Positions 30,201 to 36,340 of a stretch of DNA of 64,000 nt are shown here, in pieces (the stretch's first letter is position 1; each line of letters opens with the position of its first letter). The position numbers were made by a program, and so were the translations under genes. The notes beneath the pieces are model-generated. The model had not been told where the DNA came from, ran no database searches, and worked only from the letters and a program-made list of their open reading frames with translations. The DNA is from Marthasterias glacialis (lineage: Eukaryota; Echinodermata; Asteroidea; Forcipulatida; Asteriidae): assembly GCA_911728455.2 (NCBI GenBank), contig OU452227.1, positions 22,631,414 through 22,695,413 on the forward strand. The letters are read 5' to 3'.

Positions 30201-31442
30201 CCCAAGGCTCCGAGATCAGCCAATGCTCTTGAATGTGTTGCTGCTCCGCTCAGAGCTGACCAGACTCAACAAGGAAGTCAATTCACCTGAGAACGAGGCT
30301 GACACCAAGGAGGGGCAACAAGACAATGTTAACGCTCCAGATGATAATGTAAGATATGATCAGAGTTGAAATAGAATTTTGGACTGAACAGTATGATTTG
30401 AAGATTAAAATTGAAGACTATTGATGAATTATTATTATATATTTCTGGTAATGAAACTTAGGATGCCTCATAAGTGAACTTAATCACTGAAGCTCTCAAG
30501 CCTGAGGAAACCTGTAGACAAGGGTGCTTGCTATGCAAACCAGAAACACTGGGGTAAGTTCCCCTACTCTTCCACGACAAGTGTTCTGGGTTCTTTTACG
30601 TGCACTTCCAATCCTAGTACACGGGACTTACAGCTTAATGTCCCATCCGAAGGATAAAGCAATTCTGGTAAAATGTCTTGCTCAAGGACACCACAAGTGC
30701 TGCGACTGGGATTCGAACCCACACTCTGCTGCTGGCAACACCAGAACTTGAGTCCCTTGATCTAGACCGCTCGGCCACGACACTCCAAACCCTAAAGATT
30801 TATTGAAGATCATTGAATTTATAATCAAACATAAGAAATATATTGATTTAAAGATGGGCTTGAACATTGATTGAGGTGAGGAATAAGTCTGGAGTTGAGA
30901 ATTAATTGAATGAATATTGAGACAAAGGAATAGTTAAGTGAAAATTGAATTATTAGGATTGATCTATAGTGATTGAATCTGACTATAATGAAAGGCATGA
31001 GCCCTAATAAAGTTGAGAACACGACTTTGTAAATATTGTAAATAGTTGTTGATCGGAAATATATTAACTGAATTGAGTTATTTTCTTGTCTCCTGGTCAT
31101 TTATTTTTGTCAATTGGTTTTATAACCGGGGTTTCCGTTTCAAAATTCTGAAGTGGTGACAATGGCTAAACCATAATAGAAGTCGCACTCATGCATCTTT
31201 TAATAACTGTACTCTATCCCACCCGAGGAAAATGCCTGTGAATATTTTTTTCACAGGACTCGGGGAAAGTACTGAGTATACCGTGCTTAACACACATCAG
31301 TGTATGGATAAAAATGACAAATAATGTACTCTAGCCTATTGTCTTCTGATTTCTTGTGCAGTACTTACTAAACATCGTCAGGGAGCCCCAGGATCTGCCA
31401 ACACAAGGAAGTCCACAGAGTGCAAGTGCTGCTGAGTTATAA
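9326..31442 (+). CDS. Gene A: macro-like domain plus three TIR domains (12 coding exons)
   Basis: Coding exons: 9326-9467, 9998-10175, 11208-11322, 11993-12205, 12907-13099, 14437-14599, 24744-24979, 25514-25650, 26721-26918, 28088-28770, 30186-30348, 31362-31442. Lengths sum to 2502 nt: 833 codons plus TAA, with phases agreeing at every junction. All borders are GT-AG except intron 10, which needs a GC donor. The protein has a macro-like N-terminus (GDIT at 27-30), three TIR domains and a short hydrophilic tail; no signal peptide or membrane segment was seen, so it is probably cytosolic. TIR domains act as NAD+ hydrolases or signalling adaptors and macro domains bind ADP-ribose-like ligands. 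A role in innate sensing is inference. Gene B, a downstream tandem paralogue, supports the exon model. The ATG at 9326 was chosen because an in-frame TGA lies just upstream. A 781-bp element sits in intron 5 and a retrotransposon in intron 6. Confidence 0.8.
11471..11701. mobile_element. Foldback element in intron 3 of gene A
   Basis: Long inverted repeat. The left arm passes through aaaaatctcttttgggagga and gtggtggctctgaaaagagc, and the right arm returns as gctcttttcagagccaccac and tcctcccaaaagagattttt. The loop contains cagtatactctgctcgtc, also found in the centre of the element at 26168-26410. It is non-coding. Confidence 0.8.
12907..14599 (+). CDS. Gene A exons 5-6: TIR domain 1
   Basis: Residues about 217-335. 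Box 1 reads YDIYLSHS (222-229), followed by DEKSWQEDMM and, in exon 6, ILSPAFLENS and CIDLFNLALCC. The position equivalent to the catalytic Glu of NAD+-cleaving TIR domains (E642 in SARM1) is Leu295 here and Gln in gene B, so this TIR is probably non-catalytic. A phase-1 intron splits the domain at the same structural point as in TIR2. Intron 5 (13100-14436) holds the inverted-repeat element at 13172-13952. Confidence 0.8.
13172..13952. mobile_element. 781-bp inverted-repeat element in intron 5 of gene A
   Basis: The termini are perfect 22-bp inverted repeats (aaataatagaccgattgcgc plus ga). Similarity continues inward as two facing subterminal blocks: tgtttacatg/cacgtgacctattgtgggta on the left and tacccacagtaggtcacgtg on the right. 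There is no transposase. An internal segment (13260-13483) is closely similar to 35131-35353, so the family has more copies. Probably a non-autonomous DNA transposon. Confidence 0.75.
14600..15196 (+). other. Intron 6 of gene A, left part
   Basis: The segment starts with the donor gtaagc after exon 6 and runs to the left LTR of the retrotransposon. No exon or further repeat was recognised. T-rich runs occur near 14640 and 14830. Confidence 0.5.
15197..16235 (-). repeat. Left LTR (3' LTR of the element)
   Basis: 1039 bp. It differs from the right LTR by a 21-bp extra segment (tgtttacttattaaaag region, near 15300-15320) and about seven base changes, all in the left two-thirds; the last 400 bp appear identical. 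The + strand begins tgtaagccgtacacctccga and ends ggggctaca. Confidence 0.93.
16238..16247 (-). promoter_or_regulatory. Polypurine tract
   Basis: The - strand reads gaaggggggA immediately before the 3' LTR, the normal primer for plus-strand DNA synthesis. The pol stop codon overlaps its first base. Confidence 0.8.
16247..18943 (-). CDS. Integrase with long acidic C-terminal extension
   Basis: This continues the RNase H frame after the TAG at 18944. The Zn-binding HHCC module is visible (HNELGHLGAERA, then CARC), followed by the DDE core: Asp in VCIDFLKLE, Asp in VHSDQGREF, and Glu in QPERFN after HPQGD. A GPY/F-type module follows (GFKGPHKLADKW), with a LHRNMILP end. There is no chromodomain. 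Beyond this lies an unusual tail of about 330 residues, rich in Asp, Glu, Ser and Thr, ending with a basic SRSGRQHRPPKRF motif. The enzyme inserts element cDNA into chromosomes. This reading frame is intact, but the upstream TAG would cut it from pol. Confidence 0.88.
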   Translation of the reverse strand, partial: KPGRCNQDADALSRRPHEGTLSEASGKDQTEKIHILQARLQGDADECSPILEGDTMHAISETHQGDTIHQDNKDESVEAGNYSLIHSLALSAGAVPIDYEGPVQSPDLEGGSIDWQAEQAADENIRMVIGFVGKGRKPQGISAFPKEVGLMLNQFSKLHLREGILYRRVVDAQEKECLQLVLPSSFREKAIVGVHNELGHLGAERAVALARRRFYWLRMATQIEAWFSNCARCVSYKTNQKVAAPLVNISTTCPLELVCIDFLKLEPDSSGAQYILVVTDHFSRYAQAYPTRDKSSRTVAHVLWEKYFLYYGLPKRVHSDQGREFDNKLIKKLTHLLGIRKSRTTPYHPQGDPQPERFNITLLSMLGTLPRDKKEKWSKFVGPLVHAYNCTRNDSTGFSPYYIMFGREARIPLDLCFGTTPDGVTNKDHSKYVSELRQSLENAYQLASRESAKLSASNKKRYDLRVRGSDLNEGDRVLIRNVGFKGPHKLADKWNDTVYCVVNRQNDGYPVYRVKPEKGKGATKVLHRNMILPIGVLTGENQPPPAVETPKRPVTRQMKHQKLEVSSELTQDKESLTEDQAEDQDDDETSNIITIWSKHKENVPVSGTEVNVPENSSSRETGSEEIQKSYEDPTAATSPLRIDAESFVPSGWKSTNDDIMPLDEANSHTSTLSQTETDSIGVSPEETEQMETDSAGASQGKTEPMINNPEVDGEGGKLLAASLACDEVPDAEVSCEGHCNDSVDDGTSDIYPVNEGSSSEVLDATSKDLSGVCNGTIECVPDGGEDPDIGVEIVADSMLSPSFESTSVVDVATGEDTTTADVSVKTESAVESSVETSDEVYVSRSGRQHRPPKRFTYDTFGQPTCNKFSVNALEQWVPDFCKPFFFPTKSRIGTMPPV
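18944..19654 (-). CDS. RT thumb/RNase H segment of pol, ends in TAG
   Basis: The frame contains the RT connection (RSFLGLAGYYRRFI) and an RNase H with FVMHVDASRDGLGAVL (first catalytic Asp), KLEFLGLKW (Glu) and FTDNNPLTY (Asp). It overlaps the RT frame at its 5' end, where about 2 nt appear lost near 19583 relative to a continuous pol. It stops at an in-frame TAG where relatives continue with the typical NQDADALSRRP end, which is still readable after the stop. The same frame as integrase and protease. Confidence 0.85.
   Translation of the reverse strand: MPLKSASYVVHQLSTLGMCQAKVYRHPDKVKAIRSWPTPTDIKQVRSFLGLAGYYRRFIDGFAKLAKPLHELTAVDKKMTLSHQTTEGNCTDNKVTFASRWTTRCEGAFQALKDRLCSAPVLAFADVMQPFVMHVDASRDGLGAVLCQESQGKLRPVAYASRGITPSEKNYPAHKLEFLGLKWSVTDKFKDYLYSARGTKVFTDNNPLTYMLSSAKLDATGHRWLAALTSYDFSIH
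19572..20510 (-). CDS. Reverse transcriptase segment of pol
   Basis: RT fingers and palm are complete: RYASPIVIVRKKTG, LCIDYRTLN, FSVIDLKSGYYQI, FERMPQGVKGAPATFQ and the catalytic YMDD (near 19740-19751), then KCQLCCSSVKYLGH. The frame differs from protease upstream and RNase H downstream; a net gain of about 2 nt near 20510-20520 and a net loss of about 2 nt near 19583 would explain this. RNA-directed DNA synthesis is the normal role, but this copy cannot make a continuous Pol as it stands. Confidence 0.9.
   Translation of the reverse strand: MFLPVSVSSTSSDESRTPVTDSAKCYATNATHGSSVPLSTSPKTTEDEFNTFPFVWEPIDAEWRDRILKLAYSHLEVFSQHEWDLGLTQGVQHEIRLADEQPFRERSRRISPADLSDLRDHLQDLLDIGVITKSKSRYASPIVIVRKKTGKMRLCIDYRTLNSRTVPDQCAVPLVQEALDCLHGCNWFSVIDLKSGYYQIPMRPEDKEKTAFICPAGFYQFERMPQGVKGAPATFQRLLEQCMSGLNLSEVLVYMDDVIIFAPTLELMEERLAKVLRRLSEYGLKIAPEKCQLCCSSVKYLGHVSSEGVQTS
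20489..21280 (-). CDS. Retropepsin-type aspartic protease segment of pol
   Basis: It has the active-site strand LLDSGSQVTLI and a downstream ALVVP...HQLIIGTN segment (flap and ILG-like region). The frame stays open upstream of the first Met to the slippery site at 21340-21346, so it is likely entered by a -1 shift from gag rather than by its own start. A C-terminal stretch of about 130 residues links to RT. The stop at 20489 results from the frame break before RT. Confidence 0.85.
   Translation of the reverse strand: MRNHIQFQAGTDIPVGSIGNNLVENCYVDGVKARCLLDSGSQVTLIHESFFQKLGKTLHPLEDLVLWHGGGGQIPYLGWTDVDIGFDADFCGTSQSSAVLALVVPDGRDSTHQLIIGTNSGAIRNCYESLFGNQRESKGQDNLHISAACREIYHDFEVAEKAGPEGRIGLVNRKSNGRHSLVIPARSQKFVSGTVRNRLGRPVTALIDEVNPKRLPGGIKTICSLVKIGTGFRRVKVCLQNQTDQDIQLPNSVSWLECFYRSL
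21289..21495 (-). CDS. Gag zinc-knuckle segment after an in-frame TAA
   Basis: In the same frame as the capsid part but beyond the TAA at 21496-21498, about 68 codons encode a CCHC knuckle, CYGCGEEDHFKAKC (C-x2-C-x4-H-x4-C), the RNA-packaging motif of Gag. The frame ends with TAG at 21289-21291. Either the TAA is read through or this copy is mutated. Confidence 0.85.
   Translation of the reverse strand, partial: FSHYTEKKYIGKGSRPNFCYGCGEEDHFKAKCPNKPNFEEVNDKLIKFLQGNDKGRLTGSNQKPNPSN
21340..21346 (-). promoter_or_regulatory. Canonical -1 frameshift heptamer GGGAAAC
   Basis: On the - strand, in the zinc-knuckle frame, the codons read CAG GGA AAC, giving the heptamer G GGA AAC (X XXY YYZ). A -1 slip here leads exactly into the open protease frame without a stop, and the gag frame closes about 50 nt later. 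A downstream stimulatory structure was not worked out. Confidence 0.8.
21496..22530 (-). CDS. PNMA-like Gag (matrix/capsid part)
   Basis: The ATG at 22530 gives 344 residues starting MKLAKDWCKEDD, which resembles the start of vertebrate PNMA proteins (MALxLLEDWC...). An RRM-like N-terminal part (SALLLVGDKG, ITHLLCEFDQE) is followed by a capsid-like part with RKLRPFSG, FDTWIEVV, LRPPAANIITDLR, EEYLAALELAFGS, ELLARLQAVLRKLVRKGGV and LLLDQFIKGI. PNMA genes are known to be domesticated Ty3/Gypsy gag genes; here the same Gag type is in an element that still has pol and LTRs. The frame ends with TAA at 21496-21498, before the zinc knuckle. The open frame reaches further upstream, but without an ATG. 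Confidence 0.85.
   Translation of the reverse strand: MKLAKDWCKEDDVPVSSALLLVGDKGLDESTEALARALSKTIKHLVGVSRQERQGITHLLCEFDQEVAKVVLPPSETFKVCVAGNDIQFRIHRLMDQPHKFKSRVILKDLETEPSADEVTKATAEQGSSKTLSQVLSSCSISGGRKLRPFSGARQPPKDEDPFDTWIEVVTGQLEEEPDDAERRRRLREALRPPAANIITDLRSEQPQATAEEYLAALELAFGSTESPEELCFKFQSMRQKREEAPSELLARLQAVLRKLVRKGGVQREKINSLLLDQFIKGILYNDILLVNLRLKDARNKPPPYLKLLQMVRREEAEQQEKSQQRVDKPADTASTTTTPKSAK
22531..22962 (-). other. Retrotransposon 5' leader
   Basis: Untranslated leader between primer site and gag start on the - strand. It is AT-rich, with an open frame that lacks an ATG entering gag from 22641. Confidence 0.6.
22963..22980 (-). promoter_or_regulatory. Primer binding site
   Basis: Five bases inside the 5' LTR, the - strand reads tggcgaccttgccaggac, starting with TGG as expected for pairing to a tRNA 3' CCA end. 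The tRNA species was not assigned with certainty; an arginine tRNA is possible by memory of Gypsy elements. Confidence 0.65.
22986..24003 (-). repeat. Right LTR (5' LTR of the element)
   Basis: 1018 bp. On the - strand it begins tgtagcccctgccccagatg and ends ggcttaca. It lacks the 21-bp segment seen in the left LTR. It should contain the element promoter. Confidence 0.93.
24004..24743 (+). other. Intron 6 of gene A, right part
   Basis: This runs from the retrotransposon end to the acceptor aaattctttcag before exon 7. No other feature was recognised. Confidence 0.5.
24744..26918 (+). CDS. Gene A exons 7-9: TIR domain 2
   Basis: Residues about 335-525, with TIR2 from Tyr374. Box 1 is YDVFVSYSHRD, the BB-loop region is FFDVQELKAG, and exon 8 gives AWQRMLYHAIDG, FVALVSN and CIEEFNLALAKH. 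The second Glu of CIEEF (Glu448) aligns with the catalytic Glu of SARM1-type TIR domains, and the DVQELKAG loop resembles SARM1 more than Toll-like receptors. Exon 9 (IPVCIEPL and VKMINA) completes the fold. Of the three TIRs this is the best candidate for an active NADase. Activity is inferred from motif retention only. Confidence 0.85.
25150..25345 (-). mobile_element. Degraded SINE-like repeat in intron 7
   Basis: The block 'gaagagaagcaattagagtcaag ... tgatgactcagccactgaaac ... gatgcactagacttctgctct' resembles the tRNA-headed repeat at 27520-27668 on the - strand, with a poorly kept head. Confidence 0.4.
25880..26070. repeat. Short tandem repeat of about 30-bp units in intron 8
   Basis: Five to six units resembling 'cgggcacaccagacccgaaa', with A-rich spacers, follow each other. 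Units vary in spacer length. Confidence 0.7.
26168..26410. mobile_element. Foldback element in intron 8
   Basis: The arms are agtaagttttgcggtgacac...catgtaatt on the left and aattacatggtgtcaccgca...aaacgtact on the right, with a second internal pair (ggtttaacaactcaacgttt / aaacgtcgagttgttaaacc). The centre has cagtatactctgatcgtc, shared with the element at 11471-11701, so both belong to one family. Confidence 0.75.
26432..26580. mobile_element. Truncated copy of the gggcccaatttcatagagct MITE
   Basis: It starts at the left terminus (acccaatttcatggagctgc) and follows the 5881 element through ggctggtaaccttattctgg and taagcataattt, then loses the right terminus. Confidence 0.75.
27520..27668 (-). 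mobile_element. tRNA-Leu-like SINE in intron 9
   Basis: On the - strand the head reads tgtcgtggccgagcagtcta (A-box-like), with ggttcaattcc as B box. The body contains 'ttgctcaagcaca'. The head is like that of the repeat at 30430-30790. Confidence 0.6.
27690..27905 (+). mobile_element. tRNA-Asn-like SINE in intron 9
   Basis: A tRNA-like head is followed by an A/T-rich tail (caatttttctttgttcaccc). A 5' flank with 'cagggagactgccaacatta' probably belongs to the same repeat. The head is described separately. Confidence 0.55.
27800..27871 (+). tRNA. tRNA-Asn-like sequence, probably a SINE head or pseudogene
   Basis: 72 nt fold as a cloverleaf: the acceptor stem ggctgga/tccagtc pairs fully with one G-U, the D arm is agctcagttggtagagc, the loop acgttaa carries anticodon GTT, and the T loop is ttcaaat. 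The anticodon stem has one mismatch and the T stem two, so a working tRNA is unlikely. Confidence 0.4.
28088..28770 (+). CDS. Gene A exon 10: TIR domain 3
   Basis: Residues 526-752. A linker of about 60 residues leads into CDIAFSYAPEDKK (586-598), then VVVFLSANYLES and QIEEFHTVLL, where Glu653 sits at the catalytic-Glu position, then TPVLFPVTIHNLP and a C-terminal helical stretch. Unlike TIR1 and TIR2 the whole domain lies in one exon, suggesting a different origin or intron loss. The coding frame stays open to 28849, but a phase-2 junction to exon 11 needs a cut after ...GAAAG at 28770, where the intron begins gc instead of gt. Gene B has gt at the same site, after ACAGAG. Confidence 0.8.
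29155..29450 (-). mobile_element. SINE-like repeat with tRNA-type boxes in intron 10
   Basis: On the - strand the sequence has ggctcagtggtttctttccc (A-box-like) and ccccggttcgaatcccggac (B box). The other end contains short tattta repeats (29157-29190). Confidence 0.5.
29723..29830. mobile_element. MITE with ggatttcacaaa termini
   Basis: It begins ggggtggatttcacaaaact and ends ctttgtgaaatcc, with subterminal inverted ctagtcctaac / aagactagtcctag blocks. It lies in intron 10. Confidence 0.75.
29836..29935. mobile_element. Second, right-truncated copy of the ggatttcacaaa MITE
   Basis: It starts ggggtggatttcacaaaact right after the first copy and follows it through 'ttactcgtcctaactcgaga', then ends without the right terminus. 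A tandem insertion or partial duplication. Confidence 0.7.
30186..31442 (+). CDS. Gene A exons 11-12: C-terminal tail and stop
   Basis: Residues about 753-833. Exon 11 (30186-30348) follows ttgttctccag and ends before gtaaga; exon 12 (31362-31442) follows ttcttgtgcag and ends in TAA. The tail is hydrophilic, with a helical-looking LLLRSELTRLNKEV stretch followed by acidic and Gln/Asn-rich sequence and a Ser/Ala-rich end. Phase 2 entry is required because the other two frames hit stops inside exon 11. Gene B has a loosely similar, interrupted tail. No domain is recognised. Confidence 0.6.
30430..30790 (-). mobile_element. tRNA-Leu-like SINE in intron 11
   Basis: On the - strand the head reads gtcgtggccgagcggtctag with B box gggttcgaatccca. 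The body runs through 'cttgagcaagacattttacc' and the far end has tatatttctggtaatgaaac, as at 29180. Typical of RNA polymerase III SINEs. Confidence 0.65.
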
Positions 31443-31508
31443 TGTCACACCTGACTGTTGCGCTGCAGTGGAAACTCTACCCGACTCTTTCCAAGAAGCT
31501 ATGCTGTC

Positions 31509-31687
31509 TATAGACCTTCTGCACATGACGTCAGTTGAGCAGGGCGCCCTCGCCTAGAGGTCAAAATGAGGCTGTTCATTGGCTAATCCTGTGCGCCGCC
31601 GTGCGTACAAATCTGTGCGTGTCCATTGTTTCATCATCCTTTTACCTCTAAGATGGCGACTGGATGACTTCAATGCATAAGGTCTAT
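31509..31687. mobile_element. MITE with atagacctt termini
   Basis: The left end is tatagaccttctgcacatga followed by cgtca, and the right end is tgacttcaatgcataaggtctatt. A second copy in opposite orientation is at 44236-44407; both contain gggcgccct and a ggctaatcctgtgc-type block. Confidence 0.75.
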
Positions 31688-34600
31688 TAAACTTTTCATT
31701 ATATTGGTATTGTACAAGATGTAGAATTATCTGTTAGCTTATTTTTTTTTATTAAAAGGTTCACAGTAAAAGTTTTGTCACTTTTTTAGACTGTTATTTG
31801 AACTGGAATATTATACAAGTTGGTGCAGTGTTGAGGGAAACATTAGTTATTTAAGAAAAATGTACTGCAAATAATCAGATTTTTTTTTGCCTTTAAAGCT
31901 CAAACATTTATTTGTAAGGCATTGTTATCGTTACTTAGTGAATGGCACCCTCTTGTGGTTGTAAGTTGCAATGACAGACTCTAACGTTTATGTGTTTTTT
32001 TTTAGGGGGGCGGGGGGAAGAGCAAATGAGAGGCAAAGAAATATTTTTGGGGGGTAGACAAATATCTGTTTTCCCAAATAGTCAAGACGGATTTAAATAA
32101 ACATAAATGGCAGCATGAAGGGTGTGTTTCTAGCAGAGTATGTCTTAAAACCAAAAAGAATATAAAATTGATGTAATGGGACAACTGTATGCACAGAACC
32201 AAAATTCACTGTACTTAAACTTAGTTTGTGCGTGTGTGTGTGTGTGGTTGCAAGCTGGGAAGGGGCACGGAAAAACAAGCTCTTTGCCCACCCCCCTATC
32301 AGCGCCACTGTGGGTTTTGTCTATTGTTTGGCCCATTTCTTTGAACTGCAAGCATGTTACTTTTAAGGGAGGCTGTTTGAGTCAATGCCAGGAGTGATTT
32401 GCCATGGGAGCTGAGTGGTCTCTGACCCATTGTGCCTTCACATCCTGTTGGCTCATTTCCCACAAACTGACTCCAACGGTTGCCAGAAGACCATTAGATT
32501 GGATAAATTTTTATGTATGAAAAAGCAAATTTTTTTTTGACAAGTTTCACATATTATGTTTTGCAAAGTGTCAAGGTCCTCTCAGAATTATCAGTTTCTG
32601 TCAAGAGAGGGGGGGGGGGGGGGCACGTGCCCCCATTTGAAATCTGAGATTAAAAATAACCAGAATAAAATGTTACATTTTATGCAGTAATTTCAATGTT
32701 TTTGAAACTATTTTTTACTATTTACATGCAGAATGTATTTTGTTTTACCTCAACACATCAGAAGACCGCTGAAAAGGGGCTTGTTTAGGAATTACAAACG
32801 GAAACTAGTTTTAATTGGCCAAAGTGCCCCCCCCCCCTCCCCTGTGCCCCTGCTAAAATGTATGCCAGCTTTGGAGCCTGAAGTAGCTAAAACCTTGCCA
32901 AACTAGCAGATGTGCATATTTGTGAGGTAATGATACACCACCAGGATCAGCAGGCTTGTACACTTTCTTCTCCCCCTCATTCCAAACCTCAGCCATGGTT
33001 TTTCTTACACCTTGGTATTCCATTTCTTACTCCTTTGATATCATTCCATAGCCGTCAAGGTTTACATAAGAAAGTGCCCTATGCAAGTTTAAAAGTTTAT
33101 CAGTTTCTGTCAAGAGAATTGAACAAACGATGAAATGAGTGACTTTTAGTAAAATTACACACAAATATATGCCAGCTTTGGAGCCTGAAGTAGCCAGAGT
33201 GACCTTAAAATACCCTTAAAATACCTTTTCCAGATTAAACATAGCCCTGCCATGTTTTAAACGTGTAATTCTATGCATTTTAAGCTTTAGACTGCTCCTT
33301 TTTTATTGAAATTGTAAAATATAAATTCTAGAATCAATGGCTGCAGTCGAAGTAAACATGAGTTCAAAGCTCACCTCCCAAATTTTATTATGGTCACAAC
33401 TTAAACTTTCACAATGGTAGAGGTGTGCTACAAACATTTTAATCAGCCCTGTCAATACGCAGTTCCAAAAATTAGGCCAGGACACCACTAACTATATAAT
33501 GTCTTTGAATTAAAATAAAACAAACCAGCAAAGTTTTCGAGAAATATTGAGAATGCCTTTATATATTTTTGTATTCAAGTAATATTCATCTCAGGAGGAA
33601 ATGTCCTTTGTTTTACAAACCTTTATCTCTTTTATTATGTGTAACTTTTTGAAATTAAATTGTTATATGTAGAACTAGTAAAATAATGTTAAGTTTAAAT
33701 AAAATTGACTCTTTTTAGTTAATCAGAGGGAAATGAGTGTAACGCACAATTCTTAGAAAACGTTTCCCATTTTTAAATCTAAATGTTTAATGTTTGAATG
33801 TAATTTGTATATTACGCAAGAAGTAATAAAATAGTATCTTTTAAATAGAAATTTAATCAGGAGTGTTAGATGTCACATTTTATATCACTGTACTGTAACT
33901 AATCATGACTTGATGATACAAGTTATTTTATGTCTATCAGAAAGAAACAAAAACAAGACAAACATAAAATCAGCAAGGTTCTTTATAACTGTTTATAGTT
34001 GATGTTGGTTTCATTTCATATTTGTAATACATGGAAAGTCTCTGATTTGTGATACCATGGAGGAAAGAAACTCCTCCAAGAGGTGTAATGGGGGGGGAGC
34101 TTGAGGCCCCCAACAAAACAAAAACAAACAAACAGACAAACAAACAAACAAACTAATTCTGGTGAGCAAAAATGTTTTGTGTTTAGTTACTGTTTGTGCT
34201 TAATAAGAAAGTAGGTCGTCACTTGTGTTTTGTGTTGTTATAATAATAATCCTTCCGCTCTAGAACTAGCCTTTTTAATAAATTTTTCAAACGATTATGC
34301 TGCCCAATACAAAATCTGTACTATTTGCCTTCAACATTTCTGCCATTATACTTGACGACAACAAAATAATTATAAAAACAATTTCTATGATTGTCTCGCG
34401 CCGCGATAGCACCTTTAAGATACGTCAGTCGCCGGTGTTTAAAAAAAGCACCCCAACGTCTATGGACTTGAAAACGCTACTTCACAGTATATGTATCTGA
34501 CTACGTATTTCTAAGATCAATTCTAGTCCATCACGATAGTTGGTTTTCTTGATATCTACAAAAATGAGTAGAAAGTGGTACAAGTAGGATGACATCAGAG

Positions 34601-34900
34601 AGCTTTGGCAGCCTGTCGATTTGCCTCTCAGACAGACAGGTGATCCAATGAGATCAAGCAGTGAATGCTAAGGCCAGGGTTCTCAAGCAGAGGATGACGA
34701 AGCTCCATGAGTTCAAGAGGGTGCTATCACGGAACATCTCAGGAGTTTATGTTGTCATGCTTGGGTTCATCTGTTGAAAAGGCAGATAATGAAGGAAGTT
34801 AGTGAGAACACTATTTGCATGTAGGTTTACAGTATGAACATGCCTGGAATATAAGGAGGCAAAATCTTTTGGTTGTTTAGACTTGTTATTTTGCCAACTC
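31688..34900. other. Spacer downstream of gene A, no gene recognised
   Basis: Contains a (GT)n run near 32229-32245, a long G run at 32609-32624 with a facing C run at 32827-32837, an (AAAC)n run at 34117-34152, and a direct repeat of atgccagctttggagcctga at about 32862 and 33169. An inverted relative of the latter lies at 47185-47210. Possible polyadenylation signals (aataaa) occur near 33700 and 33827, too far to assign to gene A. Confidence 0.45.
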
Positions 34901-34914
34901 ACTTTCAATATACC

Positions 34915-34988
34915 GGACTGGGACGCTAGTACGTCCAATAAAGTCAAAATTTCAAAAGAGGAGTACAGTGCCCCAGTAACTGGGTCTA
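34915..34988. mobile_element. Half copy of the agacccagtaactgg foldback MITE
   Basis: The segment with gtcaaaatttcaaaagagga followed by gccccagtaactgggtcta matches the right arm of the 8335 element. Confidence 0.65.
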
Positions 34989-35130
34989 ATACTCGCTGAT
35001 GCCTCTGATGCCTCCAGACCGCGCTGTGCTTGTCCATGATTTGCGCTCTAGGTAGATTTTTGATAAAAAAAAACTGCACACCCTATTGTTCAATTTGCAC
35101 TCCCACTTTTTAAATCCAAGCTAAAACACT

Positions 35131-35353
35131 GGTGCAAATACATGCTGTGACCGACATATTCACATCAAAAGTCGGCTTTTGGTAATAATAACACAGTTAC
35201 TAAGCCATTTTAGTAAAGTTGTATGTTGTAACATTGATATTAATCACATTACTGTTTCATAAACTACCAGTATTCTACTACACAAGAGGTTTATTTTGAG
35301 TTATGCACGACTGGCGTCGGACGACTCTATAGCCACCCGCCTGTTATTTTGTT
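35131..35353. repeat. Copy of the internal part of the 13172-13952 element
   Basis: It is closely similar to 13260-13483 ('gtgcaaatacatg', 'aaaagtcggcttttg', 'ttaatcacattactgtttca', 'gaggtttattttgagttatg'), without the 22-bp termini. Confidence 0.75.
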
Positions 35354-35744
35354 TGTTTCAAGCACACTGTTACAATATAGAACACTGAACAACTGAATTT
35401 GCCAACAGAACGAAATGACTTCGAAGCATAAGATTTGTAAGGAGCTGTAGAGGATGATCAGCTCACGAAATCACTCAGACATGGCGGTAAGAAGTGACCA
35501 AGGTACGAACTGGCAAAGGTTCGAAGTGTCCGACGATCATGTTTGAATGTTTAAAGTAAAAAATCCAAGACGATGTGCACCAAAATGAGGTTTAGGGTCG
35601 GAACCATAAGATTTTATTTTATATCATTTTTAGAAATGAAAAGATATAGGATCGGCGTGATTTTCTAGGAGAAGGTTGGGTAACCGGACACAACAATTTG
35701 TTTGTTCGGCCTTGCTAACATGTTGGTCTTGCAGGTTGGATGAT

Positions 35745-36224
35745 GTTCTTTTTTGAAATCAGATCTCACCAAAATTAGGTTCTATGTGTTCTTTGAACTC
35801 TCATCGAGTGTTGCACAGGTTCAGAAAATCCACTCCGCAAACTAAAAGTTGTTAAAAAGTGATAAATTCTCACCGTAATTCAGATCCCATTCAAACAGTG
35901 TTACAACAAATATGGCGGTGGAGTTGCAAAATTAACTGGTATGCTGGTATGCGGTGCGCTGGTCCTATGGGCAAAATTAACTGGTGCGCAGCACCAGCCC
36001 ATAGCACCAGCGCACCACATACCAGCATACCAGTTAATTTTGAAACTCCGGTCGCCATATTTGTTGCAATACTGTTTGAATGGGATCTGAATTACGGTGA
36101 GAATTTATCACTTTTAACAACTTTTAGTTTGCGGAGTGGATTTTCTGGACCAGTGCAACGCTCGATGAGAGTTGAAAGAACACATAGAGCCTAATTTTGG
36201 CGAGATCTGATTTCAAAAAAGAAC
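35745..36224. repeat. 480-bp near-perfect palindrome
   Basis: Two inverted arms of 227 bp (35745-35971 and 35998-36224) flank a 26-bp spacer. Arms begin gttcttttttgaaatcagat and end in the inverse, and match inward through ccgtaattcagatcccattc and ataccagcataccagttaat with only scattered mismatches. No coding signal is convincing inside. It may be a foldback transposon or a recent inverted duplication. Confidence 0.88.
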
Positions 36225-36283
36225 TGTAGCCATGTAAACGTGAAGGGCAGAAAGTTTCGAATAGGATTTTGTACATGTCACTC

Positions 36284-36340
36284 TATGAGGTTCGTGGAGA
36301 CGATAGCGAACGAACCTCATAGTTCTAGGAGTAGGAGTAG
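36284..36340. repeat. Short foldback, truncated copy of the 37860 hairpin
   Basis: Tatgaggttcg faces cgaacctcata around gagacgatagcgaa, with the right end tagttctaggagtag as in the element at 37860-37938. Confidence 0.7.
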
